A program made the translations under genes and the position numbers. From NCBI GenBank assembly GCA_001314805.1, contig LJSY01000005.1, forward strand, positions 1 through 64,000: a stretch of DNA of 64,000 nt, in the 5' to 3' direction. Source of the DNA: Rhodobacteraceae bacterium HLUCCO18. GTDB lineage: Bacteria > Pseudomonadota > Alphaproteobacteria > Rhodobacterales > Rhodobacteraceae. Below are positions 1 through 9,122 of the stretch, in pieces; position 1 is the stretch's first letter, and each line of letters begins with the position of its first letter. The notes beneath the pieces are model-generated. The model was given only the letters and a program-made list of their open reading frames with translations. It had not been told where the DNA came from and did not search any database.

Positions 1-564
1 CGCCTTGCGCTGCGAAAAGACCCTCACCGGGTTCATGGGCTTCGTCTTCCTCGTCTCCGCCATCGATTGGCTCAGATGAATGCAGACAGGGCCTAGGGCC
101 GGGTTGTACAGATCGGCGCAGATCAGAAGGCCCAGTATCCAGTCCTCGGTGATGCGGTGCGTGTCCACGAAACGGCCATGGGCGTAATACTTGGTCTCGA
201 TCAGGCGTCCATAGGACGGCAGGTTGATCTTGCGATGGATGTAGCGCAGTTGGCCGCCCTTGTAGGCAGCAGCGGCGTTGTAGAACTGCGCGCCGCGGGC
301 CTCCTCGACGAAGCCCAGGATGATCTCCATGTCCCCCGCCGCACGGCTAAGCTCGATCAGTCGCGGATCATCGCGCATCATCACGACGTCGAGCAGCGCC
401 TCGGCACCGTAGTGGCCGACCAAAGAAAGCTCCGGAAAGACGAGCAGATCCACCCCCAAGGCAGCCGCGCGTTCCACATATTCGAAATGCTTGGCGAAAT
501 TGGCCTCTAGATCGCTGGTCTCGGAAGAGATCTGCGCCGCGCCGACAGTGAGAAATCGGCTCAT
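1..564 (-). CDS. Nitrilase-superfamily amidase, 3' end off the window
   Basis: Carbon-nitrogen hydrolase, probably a cytoplasmic amidase acting on a non-peptide C-N bond. 188 codons are visible, from the ATG at 562-564 to the window edge; the family is usually 260-300 residues, so roughly the C-terminal third is missing. The Glu-Lys-Cys triad is readable: Glu in VFPELSLVGHYG (near residue 45), Lys in HRKINLPSYG (near 110) and Cys in LLICADLYNPALG (near 153). A G-rich ribosome site lies just upstream. It starts 22 bases after the asparagine synthetase stop on the same strand, so the two are probably co-transcribed, which suggests an amide or nitrogen-transfer role. The substrate cannot be read. 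It could also be the glutaminase half of an NAD synthetase, but no synthetase domain is visible. Confidence 0.85.
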   Translation of the reverse strand, partial: MSRFLTVGAAQISSETSDLEANFAKHFEYVERAAALGVDLLVFPELSLVGHYGAEALLDVVMMRDDPRLIELSRAAGDMEIILGFVEEARGAQFYNAAAAYKGGQLRYIHRKINLPSYGRLIETKYYAHGRFVDTHRITEDWILGLLICADLYNPALGPVCIHLSQSMAETRKTKPMNPVRVFSQRKA

Positions 565-586
565 GGATTTGCCCCCAACGATGGCG

Positions 587-2110
587 TCATACACTCACGC
601 GTTCGTCTGTCCAGCTTCCTGCGTTCTCGAGAATGCGTTCAGCATCAATGAACTGATCTCGCAGGATTTTCTCGTAGAGCGCGGCTTCAGCCTCGCGACT
701 GACCGGTTCTTCCGTGTTCAGTAAACCGCGCAGAGCCTGCTGTAGCGCCTCCACCGTGCCGGAGCCTTCATCGAACTGCGCTTTCTTCCTCCAGACGAGG
801 TCCGTCGGCAGCATGTCGGCGCAGGCCTTGCGCAGGATCCATTTCTCAGTCGTCGGCCCGGTCGCCTCCTCGGCCTCGGGATCTGTCCGACGCAGCTTCA
901 GCTCCGCCGGGATGGATTGCGCGTAGTCGATCAACTCGCGGTCGAGGAAGGGCGTCCGCGCCTCGAGGCTTTCCGACATGCTTATCCGGTCCACGCGCTG
1001 CAGGTTGATGTTGTGCATGGTTCCCAGTGAGCGCGTCAGCTCATCCGCCAGGGCCCGCGGGTCGTCCACGTATTGATGGTGATAGGTGTAGCCGGCAAAA
1101 AGCTCGTCGGCGCCTTCGCCTGTCAGCACCGCCTTGACATCCTCGCGTGCAAGCCGGGCTGCGAATAGCGTCGGAATGGCACTGCGCACCAGGTCCACAT
1201 CCGCAGACTCGAGGTGGTAAATGACATGCGGCAGCGCCTTGGCCAGGTCGTCCGAGGTAAAGACATGCTCGCGATGGTTTGACCCGATATGGTCAGCCAC
1301 TGCACGCGCCGCCTCGAGGTCGGGCGCACCCTTGCGGCCCACGGCATAGGTTCTGAGCGGGTCACGTCCGGTATCCTGACGGACCTTCTGCGCGATGGCG
1401 GCGATGATGGAACTGTCGAGACCGCCAGACAGGAACGACCCCACTTCGACATCGGCCACCATCCATTTCGCAACGGCCTCCTCAAGGACGAGGCGCAGCT
1501 CCTTCGCCGTGTGCTCGATGTCGAGGCCCTCCTCGGCCTCTGCAGCGCCGTGGGGCGTCCGGTACCACTGACGCCAGCCGTCTCGCGTGTCGTAAAGCCC
1601 GCCGGGCGGGATGAACTCGACCGAGTCCACGGGAACGCCGTCGAACGCCTTCAGTTCCGACGCGAAGGCCACGCCTTCACCCAGGCGCGCCATGTAGAGC
1701 GGCTTGATCCCGAGAGGGTCACGCGCAGCGATGATCCGATCGCGGGTGGCGAGCACGAAGGCAAACATGCCGTCCAGTTTGCTGATCCACCGGCTCGCGC
1801 CCGAACGGAAGAGATGCAGGATCGTCTCGCTATCGCTGGCGGTCTCGAAGGCACTCTCGCCCAGGATCGCACGAAGGTCCGTGTGGTTGTAGATCTCACC
1901 GTTGACCACCAGGAGATCGTCGGTCTGATGGATTGGCTGCGCACCGTCCTCGGTGCCGATGATCGACAGACGGCAATGGGCCATGACCACCGGTGCGTTG
2001 GGCAGCCGCGCCACCGCAAGTGCATCGGGACCCCGGTGAGCAATCTGGCGGATCATGCGCTCTGCAAGACCCTCATCACCGACGCGCCAAAGACAGACAA
2101 ATCCACACAT
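587..2110 (-). CDS. asnB: Asparagine synthetase (glutamine-hydrolysing), AsnB type
   Basis: ATP-dependent amidation of aspartate with ammonia from glutamine, or a related amidotransfer. 507 residues, somewhat shorter than E. coli AsnB (about 554). The N-terminus MCGFVCLW supplies Cys2, the Ntn nucleophile. HRGPDA and VVNGEIYNH are glutaminase-domain motifs, and SGGLDSSI (near residue 230) is the PP-loop of the synthetase domain, followed by LTGEGADELFAGY. The start is supported by GGAGG 8-13 bases upstream. A nitrilase-type amidase follows after 22 bases. The pairing could mean a dedicated amide-forming pathway rather than bulk asparagine synthesis, but nothing else nearby tests this. Confidence 0.9.
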   Translation of the reverse strand: MCGFVCLWRVGDEGLAERMIRQIAHRGPDALAVARLPNAPVVMAHCRLSIIGTEDGAQPIHQTDDLLVVNGEIYNHTDLRAILGESAFETASDSETILHLFRSGASRWISKLDGMFAFVLATRDRIIAARDPLGIKPLYMARLGEGVAFASELKAFDGVPVDSVEFIPPGGLYDTRDGWRQWYRTPHGAAEAEEGLDIEHTAKELRLVLEEAVAKWMVADVEVGSFLSGGLDSSIIAAIAQKVRQDTGRDPLRTYAVGRKGAPDLEAARAVADHIGSNHREHVFTSDDLAKALPHVIYHLESADVDLVRSAIPTLFAARLAREDVKAVLTGEGADELFAGYTYHHQYVDDPRALADELTRSLGTMHNINLQRVDRISMSESLEARTPFLDRELIDYAQSIPAELKLRRTDPEAEEATGPTTEKWILRKACADMLPTDLVWRKKAQFDEGSGTVEALQQALRGLLNTEEPVSREAEAALYEKILRDQFIDAERILENAGSWTDERVSV

Positions 2111-2124
2111 TCGAAATACCTCCG

Positions 2125-2785
2125 GCCGCTGGCTACGATAATTATGAAGCCAGCGAAACCTTCAGTGCTCCAAAACATCTCGGAGTTGCGCCCGCATCGG
2201 GCTCGGAACGGTTGACCGCCGCGCGGGGGCTGAAGGTCCGCGCCGGTCAGAAGCCGTCGCAGATCGCAGCATCACCGATCAGCAGGTGCAAAGAGTTGCT
2301 TAACTTGCGCCGGATACTGTCCAACGAGCGGGGAGGAACTCGAATCCCCTTCGAGAGCTGACAGATCGGAGGGGCACCCATGTCAAAACCCGATCTGGAC
2401 AAAATGACGAGAATGTCCATCTCGCGCGCCGAAACGTAACGACACCACGCGAAGGTGATGGTGATGCGAGAGTTCGGACCGGCGGCCGAGCATACCCACG
2501 CAGAGGTGGCCGTCGCACTCGCATCTGCCATGATGCAACATGAAGGCTCGCAGATGATCTCCGGAGCGATGGAACATCCGTCCGGGTCACAATCTCCCGT
2601 CACAAGCGGCGTGGCTCTTTTGGTGGTCCGCTTGCCCCAACTCCGGTCGTATTTCGCTGGCGCATGCAAGGCTGGATGCGGACGAAGCTGCGCTTCGCCA
2701 GATATCGCCCAAAGCAGGTTTGACAGACGAAGACGCTTCCTGCCGTCCATCCTTGTGCGGAAGGAGGGGCGCATGCCCGTCCGCC
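2125..2785. other. Gene-free stretch between asnB and the broken crotonase gene
   Basis: About 660 bases with no coding region I can support. The open frames here have arginine- and proline-rich, family-less translations. A minus-strand frame near 2260-2480 contains SAREMDIL and RSLDSIRRKL, vaguely like a LuxR helix-turn-helix, but it is not coherent enough to call. The region presumably holds the asnB promoter and the end of the beta-oxidation transcript. Confidence 0.4.
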
Positions 2786-3594
2786 TCAATGGCCTCGACG
2801 TTCGAGCCTCTGTTTCCGGACGAGAATGCTCTCGGGATCGGACATCCCGATCCGCACGGCGTTTCCCTCCGGCACCGAAAGGTCGGTCGAGGCCATATGT
2901 TCCTTGGCGGCACGCAGCTGGGCCTTGGTGGTCTCGAGCACGAAGCGGGACAGCTGGCAAAGTCGCCGCGCCACGCCGTCCGCATGATCAAGCAGCGCCG
3001 GTGGTTCGAGCACGTCGTTCAGGATGCCGAAATCCTTCAGCGCAGCAGCGGCCGACCGCTCGCCGAGCAGGACAATCTCGGCGGGGCGCGTGCCGATCCG
3101 AGCTCCCTCACCAACCGCGGCACGCCCCCCCAGGGAAGCGGTATGCCCAGATGCGTCTCGGGCAGCAGGCAGGACAGATCGTGTGAGGCATACCGGAAAT
3201 CGCAGGCCAGCAGGAGGATCAGCCCGCCGCCGATACAATGCCCGTTCGCCGCGCAGACCGTGAGCGGGCGCATGCGTTCGAGCGTGTCGATCATGCGGCG
3301 CCCGGTATCGATATTGCGTGCCACGGTCTCGGCGTCGGCATTGCGGAACTGGTCGAGATGGAAGCCGGAGGAAAAGGCACGCCCGGTCGAGTGGACCACA
3401 ACCACCTTGACCTCTCGCCGGGCATCGAACCATTCGGCCGCAGCCGTGATGTCCTCGATCATGGCCATGTCGAAGGCGTTCAGCGTGTCGGGCCGGTCGA
3501 GCCCGAGATAGCCGATCTCGCCCTCGACGCGGAGCGACAGCGACGGCAGCTGCGGCATGTCGGCTGACGTGGTTTCACGAGGGCCTTGCGGCAT
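2786..3594 (-). pseudogene. Crotonase-family protein (enoyl-CoA hydratase/isomerase), frameshifted
   Basis: The start (ATG 3592-3594 with AAAGGAAC upstream) opens a frame with clear crotonase features: LGLDRPDTLNAFD, then ANGHCIGGGLILLLACDFRYA, then LPETHLGIPLPWGG. After RLVRELGSA the frame changes. The continuation, RPAEIVLLGERSAAAALKDF and on to a stop at 2786, lies in the next frame. Removing one base in the run gcggggcgcg at 3081-3090 restores an unbroken protein of about 269 residues. It is therefore a single-base frameshift: either a young pseudogene or a sequencing error. The oxyanion loop has Ile where hydratases carry the first catalytic Glu; the second Glu (in LPET) is present. It is the last gene of the beta-oxidation run, 27 bases after the bifunctional enzyme. 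Confidence 0.75.
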
Positions 3595-3621
3595 GTTGCG
3601 TTCCTTTCGCTTGCGCCGTCA

Positions 3622-5874
3622 TCAGGCGACGATCCGGTCGATCGCGGCGCGGGTCTGAGGCCGCCCGACCATGCGCAGCACAGCGGCGCGTTCGAGGGCA
3701 TGCATCTGGTGTGCCGACGCGGACCACGGCACCTCGCCGCCCGCCGCGCCCGTCAGAACCCCTGCCATATCGCGGGCGACGGTCGTGTGCCAATCCGGGT
3801 CGGTGTCGGACCGTGGCGACACCCCGGCCGCGAGCGCCGCGGCCGCCGCGCCCCCGGCAAGCGGGATCGTGGGCGGTTCGGGCGGCCGATAGTCCTGAGC
3901 CATGCGGTGCGCCGTCTCGATTGCGACGCGTTCCACGTCATCGGGGTGCATCACGATTTCCGCCGCGCGGTCGAGATACCCGACGCCCTGCGCCTCCCGC
4001 GCATTCGCGGCGACGGTCCCCGCCTGAAGGATGGTGAAGGCTCGCGCCGCCGCAGCCGCTGGGTCCGCGCTCTCCAATGCAAGGCAGCGGTCCAGCATCC
4101 GCGTGCATCCGCCCCAACCGGGGAGAATGCCGAGCGTGGCCTCCGGCAGGCCGATCCTCGTTTCGACATGGGCCACCACGGCATCGCAATGCAGCATCAG
4201 CTCGCAACCGCCCCCGAGCGCCAGCCCCCTCAGGGCCGCGACGACGGGGACAGGCGCCAGCCGCAGGCGCTCATAGATCCGCTGCCCGCGTTCCAGAAAG
4301 GCGTCGAGCGCGTCGGGACGATCCATGAGGTGCAGGAAATGCCGGAGGTTCACACCGGCAGAAAAGGCCCGGCGGGTATCGCCTGTGATGACAAGGGCGC
4401 GAAACTCGCCTCCGGCCCCGTCGAGCGCTGCCTCGAGAACGTCGAAGGTCTCGGGTCCGATGACACCCATCTTGGAGGTCAACCGGACGATCCCGACCCC
4501 GTCGCCAGCATCTTCGAGACGTGCCATCGGGGTACCCCGCAAAACGCGTGCCCGTTTGAGACCGGCATCAGGCGTCCGGGTATTGCCGAGGTGTACGCCT
4601 TGCAAAGCGGCCCGCTGCAATTCATCGGGCACGGGCCTGCCCTCGGCAGCAAGACGCGCCGCGATAGACGAGAGGCCAACCCGTTCGGCGAGTGCGAAGG
4701 GGCCCTGCCGCCAGCCATATCCGAGGGACACGGCGGTATCGAGGGCATCCGCGCTTTGTGCGATCTCCTCCACCGTCTCGGCCGCATAAGTCACCAGTCG
4801 GCTGAAGACGGACCAGGCATAATCCCCGTAAAGCCCACCGGCGTCGATCAGGGCCTTCGGATCGCGCCCCGCTTCCGGCAGGTCGTCGGCGACCACGGGC
4901 GCGAATGGCCGGTATTCCCCGGTCTCGAGGTCCAGCGCCTCGCGCGCGCCGGTCTTGTTCTTGCGAAAGAACCCGCCGCCCGATTTCCGCCCCAGCCGCC
5001 CGGCCCTGATCTGTCGCAGAACCGTGGGGTGGGTGGACAGGTCATGCCGATGGATGGCGTCATGCGCCGGGAGACCGCGCGCGAGGCTGCCCCAGACCGG
5101 CGGGATGAGGTCCAGACCGACCAGATCGAGAAGTCCGAAAATGCCGGTTCTCGGCACGCCGAAGGCAGCCAGCACGGCGTCGGCCTCCTCGACGCGCAGG
5201 CCATGGCGCTCAGCCTCGATCGCGGCGACGGCCATCCAGTAACAGCCGATGCGATTGGCGATGAAACCGGGCGTGTCGAAGCAGGCAACGGTCGTCTTGC
5301 CCAGCACAGCGCGACCGGCCCGGTGGACACGCCCCACGATCTCGTCCGGCACATCCGGGCCTGCAATGACCTCGAGCAGTTCCATGTGCCTCGGCGGGTT
5401 GAAGAAATGGGTGATGAGGAAATGCGACGCGATATCGTCCGGCATTTCAGAGGTCAGCGCAGCGCGAAGGAGCGTCGAGGTATTCGACGAGACGATGGCA
5501 TCCGGTTTCCTGTGACGGGCGATCCGCGCGTAGAGGTCCTTCTTGAGCGCCGCGTTCTCGACAACCGCCTCGATGATCCAGTCGGCCGACGACAGACGCT
5601 CCAGGTGATCCTCGACATTTCCCGGACGGACCAGCGCCGCCGCCTCCGGCACTGTGAAGCCGCCGATGCGAAGCTGCCGGGCGACACCGGCCTCCGCCGG
5701 GGCGTTGCGGTTCTCCCGCCCCGCGCCAGGAAGGTCCAGAAGGTCGACGGGCATGCCGGCATTGGCGAATTGCGCCGCGATTCCCGCCCCCATCGACCCC
5801 GCGCCGATCACGGCGGCGCGACGGATGCCGGTTTCTTCTGTGCCGCGCGCGGCATTGGGCCATGTGTCAGACAT
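3622..5874 (-). CDS. Bifunctional 3-hydroxyacyl-CoA dehydrogenase / enoyl-CoA hydratase
   Basis: Catalyses hydration of enoyl-CoA and NAD-dependent oxidation of 3-hydroxyacyl-CoA in beta-oxidation. 750 residues. The dehydrogenase comes first: Rossmann motif AAVIGAGSMGAGIAAQF near residue 20, then ITHFFNPPRHMELLEV, then the dehydrogenase C-terminal domains with GRKSGGGFF. The crotonase domain is C-terminal, with GGGCEL and LPEATLGILPG retaining both catalytic Glu residues. This order is the reverse of FadB/FadJ. I chose the ATG at 5874, which overlaps the previous stop by 8 bases; the open frame continues upstream only as antisense-like sequence over the neighbouring gene. It is part of the acyl-CoA degradation set controlled with the TRAP transporter. 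Confidence 0.9.
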   Translation of the reverse strand: MSDTWPNAARGTEETGIRRAAVIGAGSMGAGIAAQFANAGMPVDLLDLPGAGRENRNAPAEAGVARQLRIGGFTVPEAAALVRPGNVEDHLERLSSADWIIEAVVENAALKKDLYARIARHRKPDAIVSSNTSTLLRAALTSEMPDDIASHFLITHFFNPPRHMELLEVIAGPDVPDEIVGRVHRAGRAVLGKTTVACFDTPGFIANRIGCYWMAVAAIEAERHGLRVEEADAVLAAFGVPRTGIFGLLDLVGLDLIPPVWGSLARGLPAHDAIHRHDLSTHPTVLRQIRAGRLGRKSGGGFFRKNKTGAREALDLETGEYRPFAPVVADDLPEAGRDPKALIDAGGLYGDYAWSVFSRLVTYAAETVEEIAQSADALDTAVSLGYGWRQGPFALAERVGLSSIAARLAAEGRPVPDELQRAALQGVHLGNTRTPDAGLKRARVLRGTPMARLEDAGDGVGIVRLTSKMGVIGPETFDVLEAALDGAGGEFRALVITGDTRRAFSAGVNLRHFLHLMDRPDALDAFLERGQRIYERLRLAPVPVVAALRGLALGGGCELMLHCDAVVAHVETRIGLPEATLGILPGWGGCTRMLDRCLALESADPAAAAARAFTILQAGTVAANAREAQGVGYLDRAAEIVMHPDDVERVAIETAHRMAQDYRPPEPPTIPLAGGAAAAALAAGVSPRSDTDPDWHTTVARDMAGVLTGAAGGEVPWSASAHQMHALERAAVLRMVGRPQTRAAIDRIVA

Positions 5875-6664
5875 CCGTCTTACCTCCTTTTTCGGACGGC
5901 CTGCCGCCACCGAAGAACGCCGCGACGGCGCGATCGAAATCCTCGGTCCGGGCGCAGGCCTCGAACGCCTCGGCCTCGGCGTCCAGTTGCGCGGCGAACG
6001 GCGTTTCGAGCGCCTGCCGGAAAAGCCGCTTGGTCGCGGCCTGTGCCGCCGGGGCGCCGTCGCGCAGCCGTCCGGCAAGCCGGCATGTCTCCGCGATGAG
6101 GCTATCGTCGGCAACGACCCGCGAGACGAGGCCAAGTTCCAGCGCGCGGTCCGCAGGGATGCCGCCATCGTCGATGAGCGCGATCTGCAGGGCGCGGCGA
6201 TGGCCCAACAGCCGTGGCAGCGCCCATGTGCCACCGCAATCCGGCGAAGCGGCCACGCTGGAATAGGCGAAATGGAACACGGAGCTCTCGGCCGCGATGG
6301 CGAGGTCGAGTCCCATGGCGATCGACAGGCCGGCCCCGGCCACCGGTCCTTGCACCGACGCAATGGTGATCTGATCTGCCCCGGAAAGCCGCTTGAGCGC
6401 GGCATGGATCGGATCGATCAACTCACGCGCGGCGCGGCCGCGGTCGGACGCCCCTGCCATGTGCCTCAGATCTCCCCCGGCCATGAAGGACCGCCCTTCG
6501 CCCGACAGGACGATCACACGCACCGAAGCGTCGGACACCGCGCTCTCGACCGCATCGCGGAGACCTTCGGACACCTCCACGCTCAGCACGTTGAGCCTGT
6601 CGGGACGGTTCAAGCGGATCGACGCAATACCGTCCTCCACATCCAGCAGAACCGCGTCAGCCAT
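5867..6664 (-). CDS. Crotonase-family isomerase, PaaG-like
   Basis: 265 residues. The fold is clear from IRLNRPDRLNVLS, SFMAGGDLRHM and the oxyanion loop GPVAGAGLSIAMGLDLA. Neither hydratase Glu is conserved: the first position is Ser and the second lies in SPDCGGTWALPR. The PD-GGTW pattern is that of PaaG and delta-isomerases, whose catalytic acid is the Asp of this motif. I infer an enoyl-CoA or ring-opening isomerase rather than a hydratase. The start at 6664 has GGGAGGGTC upstream; a longer frame exists but lacks a ribosome site. Coding overlaps of 8 bases on both sides indicate translational coupling. Confidence 0.8.
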   Translation of the reverse strand: MADAVLLDVEDGIASIRLNRPDRLNVLSVEVSEGLRDAVESAVSDASVRVIVLSGEGRSFMAGGDLRHMAGASDRGRAARELIDPIHAALKRLSGADQITIASVQGPVAGAGLSIAMGLDLAIAAESSVFHFAYSSVAASPDCGGTWALPRLLGHRRALQIALIDDGGIPADRALELGLVSRVVADDSLIAETCRLAGRLRDGAPAAQAATKRLFRQALETPFAAQLDAEAEAFEACARTEDFDRAVAAFFGGGRPSEKGGKTDV

Positions 6665-7487
6665 GCCTCTGACCCTCCCCCGTGTCGAGGAGCGTCGTCC
6701 CGGCAAGGCCGAGACCTCCGTCTAATTGCAGAAGCTGACCCGTCATCAGCGCCGCCGCCGGGCTGGCCAGAAACGCAACCAGTTCGGCCACCTCCTCGGG
6801 CGTCGTGTCACGGTCGATCGGGCGGCGCGCGGACAGCCGGTCGCGCGCTTCGACGGGATAGTTTTCGAGATAAGCCTCGGTCGCCACGATCCCCGGCGCG
6901 ACGCAGTTCAGACGAATGTTCCGATCCGCCCATTCCAGCGCAAGGGTGCGCGTCAGCCCCAACACGCCGGCGCGGGCGGCGACCGAATGCGCAAGCCCGG
7001 GCGCGCCCGTCTCGACAGGGGTGATCGACATGTTGATCACGCTCCCGCCGCGCCGGGACAGGAAAGGGAATGCGGCCTGGGTCAGCGAGAACAGCGCCGT
7101 GAGGTTGAGGTCGATCACCGCGTCCCAGCCTCTTGCCGAGATCTCCTCGGCCCGGGCCGTAAACTGCCCGCCCGCGTTGTTCACGAGGACATCGATACCG
7201 GCCACCTCGCCGATGTCCGCGACAAGGCTGGCGGCGGCCTCTCGGTCGCGGATATCGCACGGGAAGGCCGCGAACGCGGCCCCAGCCTCGGCGGCGACGG
7301 AATGCAGCGGTTCCGCGCGGCGCCCGATACCCGAAACCTGCGCACCCAGCGCGCAGAGGCGCAGCGAGATGGCCCGGCCGATCCCGGTTCCGGCCCCGGT
7401 CACGATGCAGGAGAGCCCGGCCAGCACACCAGGGCGCAGCACGTCGCTGGCCCCGGCCGCTGCCCCGGTCGATACGGGGGATGTCAT
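6657..7487 (-). CDS. SDR-family oxidoreductase, enoyl/dienoyl-CoA reductase-like
   Basis: 276 residues. The NAD(P) site TGAGTGIGRAIS lies near residue 31, NNAGGQ follows, and the adenine-side VAPGIVATE is present. The usual YxxxK catalytic pair is absent: the position reads LAHSVAARAGVLGLT. That substitution is characteristic of peroxisomal trans-2-enoyl-CoA and 2,4-dienoyl-CoA reductase relatives rather than alcohol dehydrogenases, so I favour reduction of an enoyl- or dienoyl-CoA during degradation of an unsaturated or cyclic acid. GAGGTAAC precedes the start, and the stop overlaps the next gene by 8 bases. Confidence 0.82.
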   Translation of the reverse strand: MTSPVSTGAAAGASDVLRPGVLAGLSCIVTGAGTGIGRAISLRLCALGAQVSGIGRRAEPLHSVAAEAGAAFAAFPCDIRDREAAASLVADIGEVAGIDVLVNNAGGQFTARAEEISARGWDAVIDLNLTALFSLTQAAFPFLSRRGGSVINMSITPVETGAPGLAHSVAARAGVLGLTRTLALEWADRNIRLNCVAPGIVATEAYLENYPVEARDRLSARRPIDRDTTPEEVAELVAFLASPAAALMTGQLLQLDGGLGLAGTTLLDTGEGQRHG

Positions 7488-7496
7488 CAGGTTACC

Positions 7497-9098
7497 TCAA
7501 AAGACGGACGTGTCCGACGTCACCCCGTCATCTCGAAGCTGCGTCTTGCGGATCTTGTTGGTGGGTGTCTTGGGCATCTCCGGAATGATGCGCAGATATT
7601 TCGGCACCATGAAACGCGGAAGCCGGTCCTTGAGGTAGGCGTTGAGCGCATTCGTATCGACGCCATGCCCCGGCTTGCAGACAAGGGCGACCATGATCTC
7701 CTCTTCGCCGAATTCCGAGGGCACGCCATAGGCCGCGCATTCCAGCACGCCCTCGAAGGTGACGACTTCGGCCTCGACCTCCACGGAGGAGACATTCTCG
7801 CCCCGGCGGCGGATCATGTCCTTCTTTCGGTCGACGTAGTAGAAATTGCCCTCGGCATCCCGGGTGAAGATGTCGCCGGTATGGAGCCACTGGTTGCGCC
7901 AAGCCTCGACCGTCTTTTCGGGTTTGCCGAGGTAGCCCGACATCAGCGTCCATGGCTGCTCGCTGCGGATCACCAGTTCGCCCGGCTCCCCGACGGGCAC
8001 CTCGTAATCCTCGTCATCGACGAGACGGCAGATCATGCCCGGGCGCGGACGGCCGCAGGAGGCCGAGTCCACCAGATCGAAACCTGGCGATACGATCGGA
8101 CTCGACGTCTCGGTCATGTTCCAGCACGTGCAGACCTCGAGATCGAAGCGTTTCTTGAACTTCTCCACATCGGCGATGAGCGGCACCATCAGCACCTTCT
8201 TCATCGCGTTCTGCGCGTCTTCGGGTGTCTCGGGCTGGCGGTAGAGGAAATTCGCCACCGCTCCGAGAAGGATCGCGACGGTGCATCCGAAGTCGTTGAC
8301 GTCCTTCCAGAATTCCGTGGTGCTGAACCTGTCGCGCAGGACGGCACGCCCGCCGACAAGCGCCATCGTGTAGATCGAGAGCTTCCCGGCGATATGGAAC
8401 AGCGGGTAGGGGTTGTAGTAGCTGTCCGTCTCGTCGAGGCTGTCGAGCGGGATGGTCCAGGTACAGCATTCCGACACCTGTCCCCAGGACACCATGACCC
8501 CCTTGGACGGCCCCGTCGTGCCGGAGGTGTACATGATCGTGGCCAGATCCGAGAGCCGCGGCCTGGCCGGTGCCTCGGGCTCCGGGCCGGCCTGAAGGAA
8601 ATCGTCCAGCGCGATCACCTTGGCGCCACCGAGGCCAGACGTGTCCGTCGTGCCGTCGTCCCCCACCATCACGATGGTCTCGAGCGCGTCGAGCCCGTCC
8701 GAGGCCGTACGGATCAGGTCGAGATACTTCGCATGCACCACGAGCAGCCGGGCCCCGGAATCCTTGATGATGTAGTCGAGCATCGCGCCCTTGTACTCGT
8801 AGTTTATCGGCGTCTCGACGGCTCCGATCCAACCGAGCCCGAGCCATGCGAAGACCGCCTCCACCGAGACTGGCATCATGACCAGGACGCGGTCCTGCTG
8901 TCCGATGCCCTGTGCCTCGAAGGCTCGCGCCCAGCGGCGGCCGATCGCATGGCTCTCGGCATAGGTATAGCTGCCTTCGGCGTCTTGCAGATAGACGGCG
9001 TCCCCCTGCATCGCCGCCCGCGTCTCGATGACCATTGGAAGGACGGATTTGTTCGCCGCCTCTTCCCGAAGTCCTGCATCGCGAATATCGCCGTCCAT
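7497..9098 (-). CDS. Acyl-CoA ligase (AMP-forming)
   Basis: Activates a free carboxylic acid to its CoA thioester through an acyl-adenylate. 533 residues, normal for the family. Motifs in order: IMYTSGTTGPSKGVMVSWG (P-loop), CTWNMTETSSP, HTGDIFTRD, YVDRKKDMIRRRGENVSS (hinge) and the C-terminal catalytic Lys in PTNKIRKTQL. The start is preceded by GGGAGGAG. It lies 9 bases before the SDR gene and 24 bases after the acyl-CoA dehydrogenase, and is the entry step for the acid brought in by the TRAP system. Chain length or ring specificity cannot be read. Confidence 0.92.
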   Translation of the reverse strand: MDGDIRDAGLREEAANKSVLPMVIETRAAMQGDAVYLQDAEGSYTYAESHAIGRRWARAFEAQGIGQQDRVLVMMPVSVEAVFAWLGLGWIGAVETPINYEYKGAMLDYIIKDSGARLLVVHAKYLDLIRTASDGLDALETIVMVGDDGTTDTSGLGGAKVIALDDFLQAGPEPEAPARPRLSDLATIMYTSGTTGPSKGVMVSWGQVSECCTWTIPLDSLDETDSYYNPYPLFHIAGKLSIYTMALVGGRAVLRDRFSTTEFWKDVNDFGCTVAILLGAVANFLYRQPETPEDAQNAMKKVLMVPLIADVEKFKKRFDLEVCTCWNMTETSSPIVSPGFDLVDSASCGRPRPGMICRLVDDEDYEVPVGEPGELVIRSEQPWTLMSGYLGKPEKTVEAWRNQWLHTGDIFTRDAEGNFYYVDRKKDMIRRRGENVSSVEVEAEVVTFEGVLECAAYGVPSEFGEEEIMVALVCKPGHGVDTNALNAYLKDRLPRFMVPKYLRIIPEMPKTPTNKIRKTQLRDDGVTSDTSVF

Positions 9099-9122
9099 CT
9101 TCTCCTCCCAGATTGGATGTTG

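Noticed and set aside
2325-2365. tRNA-like AACTCGAATCCCC stretch
   Set aside because: No T-stem of five pairs and no acceptor or anticodon arm can be drawn.
2247-2500. Possible LuxR-type helix-turn-helix remnant on the minus strand
   Set aside because: Only two short matches (SAREMDIL and RSLDSIRRKL) with an unrelated stretch between; not enough to call.
3586-6099. Plus-strand open frame of about 840 codons
   Set aside because: Antisense to the crotonase/dehydrogenase genes, Arg/Gly/Pro-rich, no family motif; a product of high-GC codon bias.
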